Notes under the pieces: model-generated | Databases searched by the model: none | Seen by the model: only the letters and a program-made list of their open reading frames with translations | What the model was told of the DNA's origin: nothing | Assembly: GCA_029856445.1 (NCBI GenBank) | Contig: JAHQWY010000244.1 | Span: 1-5,796 of the forward strand | Direction of reading: 5' to 3' | Length of the DNA: 5,796 nucleotides | DNA from: Promethearchaeia archaeon | GTDB lineage: Archaea; Asgardarchaeota; Lokiarchaeia; Sigyniarchaeales; SOKP01 | Program-made: the position numbers and the translations under genes | In this document: positions 1 to 5,722 of the stretch, piece after piece | Layout of the letters: each line of letters begins with the position of its first letter | How positions within the stretch are numbered: position 1 is the first letter of the stretch

Positions 1-22
1 AACAACATTATTAGTAAATGGG

Positions 23-1378
23 CTAGGAATTATCAAACACCTCATCAAAATTTAGTTCAATCTTTTTTGCAATAGAATATAACTTTTCCAATTTAGCTAT
101 ATTTAAATCCGGTGTCTCAAATATCATATGATTGCAATCATATTTACTGAAATCGTTTTCAATTATTTTAATATTAAAATTTTCTTTTTGGTCCCATAAT
201 TGGGACCCAGGATATGGTGTTGCCACAAAATAATTAATTTTATCACCTTTTTCTAGTGGCAATTTCCCAATATAATTCGCAGTTTTGTTAAAAGTATTTT
301 CTGTTTCTCCTGGTAAACCTAGAACAAAATAAGCTTGAATTGATAAATTCTCCTTTTTCAAATTTCTAATTCCATTCTCTACCTTAGCTGGATCTTGATA
401 TTTAAAATTTTGTTGTAAGACTTCTAAACTTGCAGATTCTACTCCAGTCGCAATTAATCTACAACCTGCTTTTTTTATTAAGTGAGCGTCTTCCTCTGTG
501 ATTATATCTACACGAAGCTCACATCCCCATGGAATCTCTAATTTATTTTCTATAAACATCAAACAAAATTTTTTGAAAAACTCTCTATTAATATTAATGT
601 TATCGTAGAAATTAATGTAATTATAAGTTTGCATAGAATTTATGTCTCTTATTTCAGATAAAATTGATTTAATGCTCCTAATTTTAGTTTTTTTGAAAAG
701 TTTTTGTCTTGAACAAAATGAACATTGATTAGGACATCCTCTATTCACAATTACGTTAGCAACTGTGTAATAATAATATTCATGAGATAACTTATATCGT
801 GCTGGTAATGGTAATTGTTTTAAATCAGTTGAAATTACAGTATTATTTGCACTAAGTGTTCCTTCAGAGTTCATAAAAGCAATTCCATGGATAGAGGATA
901 AATCATCTTCGATATCCCCTAGATGCTTTTTATCTAACATCTGAAAGTATAACGATTCTGCTAGCTTGAGAAAAGAATTTTCAGCTTCTCCAATACAAAT
1001 AAAGTCAATTAATTTTTCGGTTTTAAAATCATTTTCTAATATTTCTTTATACATAAAGGTTACATGAGGCCCTCCTAAAACCACAATATTATCCTTATCT
1101 TCTTCCTTTATAATTCTCGCGAGATCAAGAGCGAGGTGGAAAGTGTTTGTTAGGGAAGTAATACCGAATATCTTATAATTGAGAATCTTTTCTCTTATCA
1201 CTTCTTTCAACTTTGATTTCTCAAAATCTAAGTATTGTTCAAGATCTAATATATCAACTGGAAGATTATTTGAATCTAGAATTGCTGCTAGATATAAAAT
1301 GCCTAGATTAGGTTCTCGAAAAAATTCTCTTTGAACTTCAGTTGATTTTGAGGTTTTAGGATTGATTAATAGAATCAT
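23..1378 (-). CDS. B12-binding-domain radical SAM protein, substrate unknown
   Basis: A 451-residue protein with the layout of cobalamin-dependent radical SAM enzymes (the broad BchE/methyltransferase-like class). Residues 1-140 form a Rossmann-like B12-binding region: the opening MILLINPK is typical, and the strand ending in GGPHVTF lies at about 102-108. The radical SAM core spans about 205-400, with the 4Fe-4S cluster motif CPNQCSFC (C215, C219, C222; F221 is the usual aromatic), GVESAS at 312-317 and FVLGLPGET at 351-359. A DxHxxG cobalamin ligand motif is not visible, as in many members of this class. The reaction and substrate cannot be read from the sequence. I chose the ATG at 1378 because the family starts at this point; an in-frame ATG at 1420 would add 14 unrelated residues and lengthen the overlap with the upstream gene from 23 to 65 bp. 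A GAGG lies 14 nt or more upstream, so translation may be coupled to the preceding gene. The stop is TAG. Confidence 0.88.
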   Translation of the reverse strand: MILLINPKTSKSTEVQREFFREPNLGILYLAAILDSNNLPVDILDLEQYLDFEKSKLKEVIREKILNYKIFGITSLTNTFHLALDLARIIKEEDKDNIVVLGGPHVTFMYKEILENDFKTEKLIDFICIGEAENSFLKLAESLYFQMLDKKHLGDIEDDLSSIHGIAFMNSEGTLSANNTVISTDLKQLPLPARYKLSHEYYYYTVANVIVNRGCPNQCSFCSRQKLFKKTKIRSIKSILSEIRDINSMQTYNYINFYDNININREFFKKFCLMFIENKLEIPWGCELRVDIITEEDAHLIKKAGCRLIATGVESASLEVLQQNFKYQDPAKVENGIRNLKKENLSIQAYFVLGLPGETENTFNKTANYIGKLPLEKGDKINYFVATPYPGSQLWDQKENFNIKIIENDFSKYDCNHMIFETPDLNIAKLEKLYSIAKKIELNFDEVFDNS

Positions 1379-2207
1379 CTTTAGTTGAGTTTTCCTCTTT
1401 CTTAGTTGACTCCAAATCAATATTTTCTTCAGGAATTTGATCTAGAATTTTAAAAGCTTTGATTAAATCTTCAATAGATCCTGGTTTGTTTAACTTCTCT
1501 TCATGAATTAAGGGAACTTTTAACTCCAATGGACTAGTCTTATCTTCTTTTTTTATATATAATTCTATTCCTTGAATTTTTCTATCTTTAATAATCAATC
1601 TGGTTGAGTAGTTTTGGTCTTTAAAAAGAGTAAATCCATTATTTAACTGTCCTAATTTTACAGATTTTATCGATTTTATTTCTTCTTTCAAAAACGCTTC
1701 TGTTACTTCTTCGTCCGCAAAAATTTGACCCCCTATTATCATAAATCTTCGATTCAAATCTTTTGGTTGTGGAAATTGATTAATATAATCGATTGCTTTC
1801 TTTAAATTAGGATTTTGGATCGATGTATCCATTACATATTTATCTACTGACTTCTTCGAGAAATCTTTTTCCTCGATTGGATTTGCTCGTCCAGGACCTA
1901 ATTGTTTTTTTATTAGTTCTTGAAATTCTGTTTCCTCTTCAGAATGCATATTTAAAGGATATACCCTATAAAATAATTTTAATTGTTGCCGTAGCATTCC
2001 TGCTAGAATTCCACCATAAATTTGAGTTCTTAGTGAACTCTGGGTCCCATTATAAGTCCAAATTTTTTTTGTATCGTGATCTACAAGTAAAAACACCTTA
2101 CCATCACTCGTATCATTTATTATATCGCCAACTATTACTCCATCCAATATCTCTTTCATTTCCATGAAAGGAAATTCTACTCGTTCAATTACTTCAAATA
2201 TCTGCAT
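1356..2207 (-). CDS. Uncharacterised protein with a possible gelsolin-like N-terminal domain
   Basis: A 283-residue soluble protein with no signal peptide or membrane segment. Residues about 35-85 run as strand, charged turn, strand, then helix: KVFLLVDHDTKKIWTYNG is followed by a long helix and a closing strand (LFYRVYPLN). This resembles the core of a gelsolin/ADF-H-type repeat, and gelsolin-domain proteins are known in Asgard archaea. A charged linker (about 86-150) leads to a second alpha/beta region (about 152-235, starting RRFMIIGGQIF), and the protein ends in a charged Lys/Glu/Ser-rich tail. I do not recognise the second region. The start at 2207 is supported by a TATA-like box about 26 nt upstream, which implies a leaderless mRNA; ATGs at codons 15 and 17 are alternatives. 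The gene is first in a two-gene unit with the radical SAM gene. The gelsolin call is inference from pattern only; Lokiarchaeal proteins of unknown function with this look exist as far as I recall. Confidence 0.75.
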   Translation of the reverse strand: MQIFEVIERVEFPFMEMKEILDGVIVGDIINDTSDGKVFLLVDHDTKKIWTYNGTQSSLRTQIYGGILAGMLRQQLKLFYRVYPLNMHSEEETEFQELIKKQLGPGRANPIEEKDFSKKSVDKYVMDTSIQNPNLKKAIDYINQFPQPKDLNRRFMIIGGQIFADEEVTEAFLKEEIKSIKSVKLGQLNNGFTLFKDQNYSTRLIIKDRKIQGIELYIKKEDKTSPLELKVPLIHEEKLNKPGSIEDLIKAFKILDQIPEENIDLESTKKEENSTKDDSINQS

Positions 2208-2227
2208 AATGAGTATTACATGAAATT

Positions 2228-2246
2228 CCTATATAATTTGTATAGG
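2228..2246 (-). promoter_or_regulatory. TATA-like box and overlapping inverted repeat upstream of the minus-strand pair
   Basis: On the minus strand, AAATTATATAGG occupies 2239-2228. Its centre is about 26-27 nt from the ATG at 2207, the usual archaeal TATA-to-start-site distance, so the message is probably leaderless; no Shine-Dalgarno sequence is seen next to this start. The box lies inside a perfect inverted repeat, CCTATA-7 nt-TATAGG, which could be an operator. A further TATAGG lies at 2276-2281. The promoter and operator roles are inference. Confidence 0.5.
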
Positions 2247-2354
2247 TTACTATAGTTAAAATAAATTGCATAAAATATAGGTATACAGAAAATAATTCTA
2301 ATCCTTAAATTCATAAAATTTTTATGAAAATCTACATTTTTGAAGTTATTCTTG

Positions 2355-2363
2355 TTTATTTAA
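2355..2363 (+). promoter_or_regulatory. TATA-like box for the eS6-eL24 operon
   Basis: TTTATTTAA is centred about 25 nt before the TTG at 2382. This spacing predicts transcription starting at or next to the start codon, that is, a leaderless message. It agrees with the absence of a Shine-Dalgarno sequence in front of eS6. Confidence 0.45.
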
Positions 2364-2381
2364 GTTCAGTTATGATGCAGT

Positions 2382-2786
2382 TTGTCTTCTGAAAAAATTG
2401 TTTATAAATTAAATATAAGTGGTGGAAATAAAGGCCCTGGAAAAGGCTTGTCTAAACTAATTGAGATAGATGAAAAGAAGTTTAGATTCGAAGGAATGAA
2501 AATCGGGGACACTATTAATGGTGGGCTTATAGGATTTCCGAACTATGAGTTCGAAATTATGGGGGGAAGTGATTCGAGTGGATTTCCAATGCGAAAAGAT
2601 GTACATGGCCCTGTAAAGAAAAAGATTCTTGTATCCAAACTTGGTACAGGTTATAAACCAAGAAGAAAAGGTGAGAAAAAAAGAAAAACAGTAAGAGGCA
2701 ATGAAGTAACCTTTAATATGACACTAATCAATTTAAAGGTTGTCAAATACGGAGAAGCAGAACTTTTCAAGAAAGAAAAAGAATAA
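2382..2786 (+). CDS. rps6e: Small ribosomal subunit protein eS6 (S6e)
   Basis: A 134-residue ribosomal protein of the archaeal/eukaryotic S6e family, which binds 16S rRNA in the small subunit. The family signature is clear at about 60-109: GGSDSSGFPMRKDVHGP, then a basic stretch with GYKPRRKGEKKRKTVRGN. The protein stops soon after this core, as archaeal members do, and lacks the long phosphorylated tail of the eukaryotic protein. The start is TTG: a TGA at 2373-2375 closes the frame just upstream, and the first in-frame ATG (residue 39) would remove the first strands of the domain. No Shine-Dalgarno sequence precedes it; a TATA-like box at a leaderless distance does. A six-codon ATG frame (2372-2392) overlaps the start in another frame. 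eL24 follows after 22 bp, so the two probably form one operon. Confidence 0.95.
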   Translation: MSSEKIVYKLNISGGNKGPGKGLSKLIEIDEKKFRFEGMKIGDTINGGLIGFPNYEFEIMGGSDSSGFPMRKDVHGPVKKKILVSKLGTGYKPRRKGEKKRKTVRGNEVTFNMTLINLKVVKYGEAELFKKEKE

Positions 2787-2808
2787 ATAAATTACAAGAT
2801 GAAAAATC

Positions 2809-2991
2809 ATGGTTAAAGTTAAAAAATGCAGTTTCTGTGGATTTGATATCCCTATAGGGAGGGGCGTGATGTTCATTAGGAGAGACGGGACAATTTTAAA
2901 TTTTTGTACGAACAAATGCAGAAAATCATTACTTGATTATAAAAAAAAAGCAAGAAAAACAAGATGGACTACTCATTATGGAAAACAATGA
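2809..2991 (+). CDS. rpl24e: Large ribosomal subunit protein eL24 (L24e)
   Basis: A 60-residue zinc-ribbon ribosomal protein of the L24e family, a component of the large subunit. The zinc ligands are C7 and C10 (CSFC) and C33 and C37 (CTNKC), followed by the basic helix KKKARKTRW near the C-terminus. Length and spacing fit archaeal members. The ATG lies 22 bp after the eS6 stop, with only a weak purine-rich stretch (AGATGAAAAA) before it. In many archaea eL24 sits with eL8, eS28 and ndk. Here it follows eS6, and the putative eL8 gene lies about 2.7 kb downstream with rpo10 and a TPR gene between them. The stop is TGA, so TGA is a normal stop codon in this organism. Confidence 0.95.
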   Translation: MVKVKKCSFCGFDIPIGRGVMFIRRDGTILNFCTNKCRKSLLDYKKKARKTRWTTHYGKQ

Positions 2992-3036
2992 GTTTAATAT
3001 TCTACTTCTAAATTTAAACTTTTAAAAATTAGTTTA

Positions 3037-3053
3037 GGAACATTAATGTTTCC
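3037..3053. terminator. Near-palindrome between convergent eL24 and rpo10, possible bidirectional terminator
   Basis: GGAACATTAATGTTTCC is almost self-complementary, with one unpaired base, and touches the rpo10 stop codon. On the minus strand it is followed by a T5 run (3028-3024), which would end rpo10 transcripts. On the plus strand the T-richness behind it is weak. Archaeal termination depends mainly on T tracts, so the role of the hairpin is uncertain. Confidence 0.35.
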
Positions 3054-3254
3054 TTATTGTAATCGAGGAAATTTAAGTAATTCATCAATTAAGTCAACAT
3101 GGCTAACAATCATTCTTTTACAGCACCATCTTTCGATTCCGAGCTCTTTAAAAGCCTTCTCAGAACTTTCCCCTTTCTCAATGTATTCTAAATACGGTTT
3201 ATATACGTGAGCAATCAATTTCCCACAGCTAAAACATCTAATCGGTATTATTAT
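3054..3254 (-). CDS. rpoN: DNA-directed RNA polymerase subunit Rpo10 (RpoN, Rpb10 homologue), ATA start
   Basis: A 66-residue zinc-binding assembly subunit of archaeal RNA polymerase, homologous to eukaryotic Rpb10. Read from the ATA at 3254, the protein begins (M)IIPIRCFSCGK. It carries the family's zinc ligands C7, C10, C44 and C45, with ERWCCKRM and then HVDLIDELL near the C-terminus, and stops at TAA (3054-3056). Length and motifs are complete and there is no frameshift. The frame opens after a TAA about 30 nt upstream of the ATA and contains no ATG, GTG or TTG before the conserved residues; the first in-frame ATG is M48. The family's initiator methionine aligns with the first of three consecutive ATA codons, and GAGGAG (3267-3262) lies 7 nt before it. 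So the start is most likely AUA, unless the assembly carries a base error. The gene is convergent with eL24 and divergent from the TPR gene. Confidence 0.92.
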   Translation of the reverse strand: MIIPIRCFSCGKLIAHVYKPYLEYIEKGESSEKAFKELGIERWCCKRMIVSHVDLIDELLKFPRLQ

Positions 3255-3261
3255 GATATTT

Positions 3262-3267
3262 CTCCTC
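3262..3267 (-). promoter_or_regulatory. Shine-Dalgarno sequence that fixes the rpo10 start
   Basis: GAGGAG on the minus strand ends 7 nt before the ATA at 3254-3252. This is a normal Shine-Dalgarno distance and points to the first ATA of the ATA-ATA-ATA run, the codon that aligns with the family's initiator methionine. Confidence 0.7.
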
Positions 3268-3282
3268 TTTCTGGTTAATCTT

Positions 3283-3293
3283 CTTTATATTTT
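3283..3293 (-). promoter_or_regulatory. TATA-like box upstream of rpo10
   Basis: AAAATATAAAG on the minus strand is centred about 34 nt before the rpo10 start. A start site 26 nt downstream would fall at the edge of the Shine-Dalgarno sequence, so the real promoter might instead be the weaker box TTCTTAAATTAAA near 3326-3314, which would give a leader of about 40 nt. The sequence does not decide between them. Confidence 0.3.
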
Positions 3294-3342
3294 CTTTATT
3301 TTGGTTAATTCCCTTTAATTTAAGAAAAATTTCAAAAAAAAG

Positions 3343-3391
3343 AACCTACCTTGAGTTTTTAAAAGAACCAAGGTAAAAAAATTTTTAGGTT
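3343..3391. repeat. Nested inverted repeats, possible structured RNA or operator
   Basis: Outer arms AACCT (3343-3347) and AGGTT (3387-3391) enclose inner arms ACCTTG (3348-3353) and CAAGGT (3369-3374). The inner loop is 15 nt, and a 12-nt A/T stretch lies between the right-hand arms. All pairs are Watson-Crick. In so AT-rich a background, G/C-containing arms nested in register are less expected than plain A/T palindromes. The function is unknown; it lies upstream of both rpo10 and the TPR gene. Confidence 0.4.
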
Positions 3392-3397
3392 TTATGA

Positions 3398-3470
3398 CCC
3401 ACATGGAAAATTATATTTTTGATTTTGTGTTAATTACTTTATCAAATATCGGTGAATAATAAGAAATTAT
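3398..3470 (+). repeat. Imperfect direct repeat, copy A, upstream of the TPR gene
   Basis: This segment aligns without gaps to 5615-5687 (offset 2217). Over the best 60 bp (3411-3470) I count 12 mismatches, about 80% identity. The most conserved part contains TTAATTAC, then TATCAAATATCG, then TGAAT. It lies about 120 bp before the TPR start. Confidence 0.65.
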
Positions 3471-3557
3471 CCAATAATATCAGATTTATATACTATTATA
3501 TAACTATTTATTATATCAAAACAAAGCTATTTAAAAATAGTTTTTATTCATTTAGTC

Positions 3558-3567
3558 ATAAATAAAA
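3558..3567 (+). promoter_or_regulatory. TATA-like box for the TPR gene
   Basis: ATAAATAAAA is centred about 29 nt before the ATG at 3592, so transcription would begin only a few bases before that ATG. This would exclude the in-frame TTG at 3583 from the message, one reason for choosing the ATG. It is inferred from spacing alone. Confidence 0.4.
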
Positions 3568-3591
3568 TCCATAATAATAATTTTGGAAAGG

Positions 3592-5577
3592 ATGGGTTCC
3601 CAAAAACAGAAAAAAATAGAAATACCAGAGGAAATTATTCGAGCAGAGCTATTAATTGATGAAGGTAGACTCGATAAGGCTTTCTCTCTCATGAATGATT
3701 TTAAGCAAAAAGATGGGATCACTCTTCATGATAAAGTCTCATGTCATTTACTTCAATGTCAAATTCTTTTATGGCAAGGGAAGTACAATGAGCTTATTAA
3801 ACACGCTGAGCAAACATATAAAGAAAGCAAAGGCTTAGAAACAAGTTTGCTTAAAATCGACAGTTTACTTTTGATGGTACATGCATTAGTAAGGTTTAAG
3901 AAATTCAATGAAGCTTTTGATTTGATTAAGCAAGGAGAAGAATTAATTAAAACAATTCCAAATGAATTAATAAAAGCCTATAAACAAAGAAAAGCTTCCT
4001 TAGCTTTTATAAAAGGATTTATTTTTTACAGAAAAGGAACAAGTCCAAATGACGCAGATTTGGCATTACAATACATGGAGGAAAGCTTAGCTTTACGTGA
4101 AGAATTGGGGATTAAACATGAAATTTCCGAATCTCTTTTAACAATAGCATATAATCTGTGTAAATTTAAAGGTGAACAGAATCGTGCTTTAAAATTTGCT
4201 GAGCGAGGTTTAGCCCTTGCTAAAGAAAGTACCAAAAAATATTACATTGCTGCTAGTCTTTTTGTAATGGCTTGGATATATGGCTTGAAAGGGGAAATAG
4301 ATCGTAGTATTAGATTTTATGAGCAAAGCTTAAAGCTTTTCAAGGAACTTAACAATAAATATAGGATGGCACACGTCTTTAACAATTTATCGAATAGATA
4401 TAAAATGAGAGGAGAGTTGAATCGGGCCTTAGAGTGTATAGAGCAAGCTATGGCACTAAACCATGATTTAGGAAGATTGAGGGCGTTTGCTATTAATCAT
4501 GATATTTTAATTCAAATTTTAATTGATAAGGGTGATCTTAAACGAGCTCAGATTTCTCTACATAACATGGAGCAATTGAACATTCAATTAAAAGATAAAT
4601 ACGTTAATTTAACGTATCTTCTTGATAAGGCTATATTATTGAAAACGAGTCTTAGAGCTCGTGATCGAGGTAAAGCTGAGGAGATTTTAATGCAACTCCT
4701 TGAAGATAAGAATTTATTCTATGAAAATAGGTTAAGGACATTACTTAACTTATGTGAATTGCTCTTAACTGAGCTACGTATGACTAATGATTTTGAAGTG
4801 CTAGATGAATTAAATCAGTTTATCAATCAATTATTAGATATTGCAGAAAAATCGAAGTCATACTGGATCCTGAGCGAAGTTCACTTATTACAAGCAAAAC
4901 TCTCATTATTAAATTTTGATATAAGGAAAGCTCAAAGATTTTTGATTCAAGCTCAAAAAATAGCAGAAAGGTTCAGGCTTACTCAGCTAGCAATGAAAAT
5001 TTCGATTGAACATGATCAATTGCTAGAACAAATGAATACATGGGAGAAACTAAAGGATTCAAAAAAATCATTAGCTGAACGCATTGAGGTATTAGATATT
5101 AATGAACAAATCGACCGCATGTTGAATAAACGAAAAATAGAACTCCCTGAGCTAGCTGATGAAGAACCCGTATTATTATTAATTATTACTGATGATGGAA
5201 CATGTTTGTTTTCTAATTCGTTTTCTGAGAATTTCCCTTTCGAAGAGGACCTTGTTAGCAGCTTCCTAACTGCTTTTAACTCCTTTAGCGAAGAACTTTT
5301 TTCTAAAGGACTTGATAGGGCTAGATTTGGTGATTACATAATACTCATGGAATCTGTGGTAAATTATTCTATATGTTATTTATTCAAGGGTCAAACCTAT
5401 CTTGCAAAACAAAAGCTTGTTAAGTTCTCAGAGAGAATACAAAAAACAAAGTCTATATGGCAACTCCTCGAGAAATTTTATAAATCAAACCAAATTCTGG
5501 ATATAAAGGATAGTACTCCGCTTAGATCACTCATTACAGACATATTCACTAAAAAAAGCATTGAAATGAATATCTAA
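3592..5577 (+). CDS. TPR-repeat protein with Asgard-type C-terminal domain
   Basis: A 661-residue soluble protein of unknown function. Residues about 15-465 are a row of some ten TPR-like helix pairs. The clearest, at about 183-297, carry the usual pattern of small and aromatic residues (YGLKGEIDRSIRFYEQSLKL and NLSNRYKMRGELNRALECIE are typical). A helical linker (about 470-515) leads to a C-terminal alpha/beta domain (about 525-635): VLLLIITDDGTCLFSNSF, then a helix with SEELFSKGLDRARFGDY, then strands ending CYLFKGQTYLAKQKL. I recall this domain at the end of many TPR proteins in Lokiarchaeal genomes, where it looks like a longin/roadblock-type fold; that fold is inference. Such folds often contact small GTPases, so a scaffold role is possible but unproven. 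I chose the ATG at 3592; an in-frame TTG at 3583 would add three residues. The gene is flanked by a direct repeat and interrupts a set of ribosomal and polymerase genes. Confidence 0.85.
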   Translation: MGSQKQKKIEIPEEIIRAELLIDEGRLDKAFSLMNDFKQKDGITLHDKVSCHLLQCQILLWQGKYNELIKHAEQTYKESKGLETSLLKIDSLLLMVHALVRFKKFNEAFDLIKQGEELIKTIPNELIKAYKQRKASLAFIKGFIFYRKGTSPNDADLALQYMEESLALREELGIKHEISESLLTIAYNLCKFKGEQNRALKFAERGLALAKESTKKYYIAASLFVMAWIYGLKGEIDRSIRFYEQSLKLFKELNNKYRMAHVFNNLSNRYKMRGELNRALECIEQAMALNHDLGRLRAFAINHDILIQILIDKGDLKRAQISLHNMEQLNIQLKDKYVNLTYLLDKAILLKTSLRARDRGKAEEILMQLLEDKNLFYENRLRTLLNLCELLLTELRMTNDFEVLDELNQFINQLLDIAEKSKSYWILSEVHLLQAKLSLLNFDIRKAQRFLIQAQKIAERFRLTQLAMKISIEHDQLLEQMNTWEKLKDSKKSLAERIEVLDINEQIDRMLNKRKIELPELADEEPVLLLIITDDGTCLFSNSFSENFPFEEDLVSSFLTAFNSFSEELFSKGLDRARFGDYIILMESVVNYSICYLFKGQTYLAKQKLVKFSERIQKTKSIWQLLEKFYKSNQILDIKDSTPLRSLITDIFTKKSIEMNI

Positions 5578-5605
5578 GTGTGTTACTATTATATTAGAAG
5601 TTCCC

Positions 5606-5611
5606 TTTTTT
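5606..5611 (+). terminator. T-tract terminator after the TPR gene
   Basis: A T6 run, preceded by CCC, begins 28 bp after the TPR stop codon. Intrinsic termination in archaea relies on such T tracts. No clear hairpin precedes it. Confidence 0.45.
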
Positions 5612-5614
5612 CAT

Positions 5615-5687
5615 CCCAAAAGACAAATTTTATTTTTAATCTTGTATTAATTACAGTATCAAATATCGATGAATTATGAAAATATAT
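5615..5687 (+). repeat. Imperfect direct repeat, copy B, between the TPR gene and eL8
   Basis: Second copy of the repeat at 3398-3470, in the same orientation. It ends 35 bp before the putative eL8 start and overlaps a possible TATA box (AATATATTAA, 5681-5690), so this copy may include the eL8 promoter. Confidence 0.65.
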
Positions 5688-5708
5688 TAATTTTTATGTA
5701 TATTTGAA

Positions 5709-5717
5709 GGAGATGAT
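5709..5717 (+). promoter_or_regulatory. Shine-Dalgarno sequence that points to the eL8 ATT start
   Basis: GGAGATGAT differs at one base from GGAGGTGAT, the full complement of the archaeal 16S rRNA tail. It is followed after 5 nt by the ATT at 5723; counted from the GGAG core, the gap is 10 nt. No ATG, GTG or TTG in the eL8 frame lies within reach. Confidence 0.6.
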
Positions 5718-5722
5718 TTAAA

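Larger units (their letters stand above)
3255..3591. other. Gene-free divergent region between rpo10 and the TPR gene
   Basis: This AT-rich stretch has no reading frame on either strand that resembles a protein. It holds the rpo10 Shine-Dalgarno and TATA-like sequences, a nested inverted repeat (3343-3391), copy A of the flanking repeat (3398-3470), a small AT-rich palindrome CTATTTAAAAATAG (3528-3541) followed by a T run, and the TATA-like box of the TPR gene. Confidence 0.6.

Noticed and set aside
1379..1420. Upstream in-frame ATG at 1420 as the start of the radical SAM gene
   Set aside because: It adds 14 residues (MIWSQLRKRKTQLK) that do not resemble the family's N-terminus and are just the overlapped tail of the upstream gene in another frame; the ATG at 1378 matches the family start.
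1823..2167. Open frame on the plus strand
   Set aside because: It is antisense to the gelsolin-like gene and has no recognisable motif or Shine-Dalgarno sequence.
2733..2915. Open frame on the minus strand across the eS6/eL24 junction
   Set aside because: It is antisense to two certain ribosomal protein genes and rich in low-complexity hydrophobic residues.
4026..4235. Open frame on the minus strand inside the TPR gene
   Set aside because: It is antisense to well-patterned TPR repeats and has no support of its own.
3398..5687. Insertion sequence or CRISPR array as the source of the paired repeat
   Set aside because: There is no transposase gene and there are no terminal inverted repeats, and two copies 2.2 kb apart do not form an array.
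5688..5722. Kink-turn or box C/D element in the eL8 leader
   Set aside because: GATGAT resembles a C box, but no CTGA partner or flanking stem is visible, and the motif is better explained as the Shine-Dalgarno sequence.
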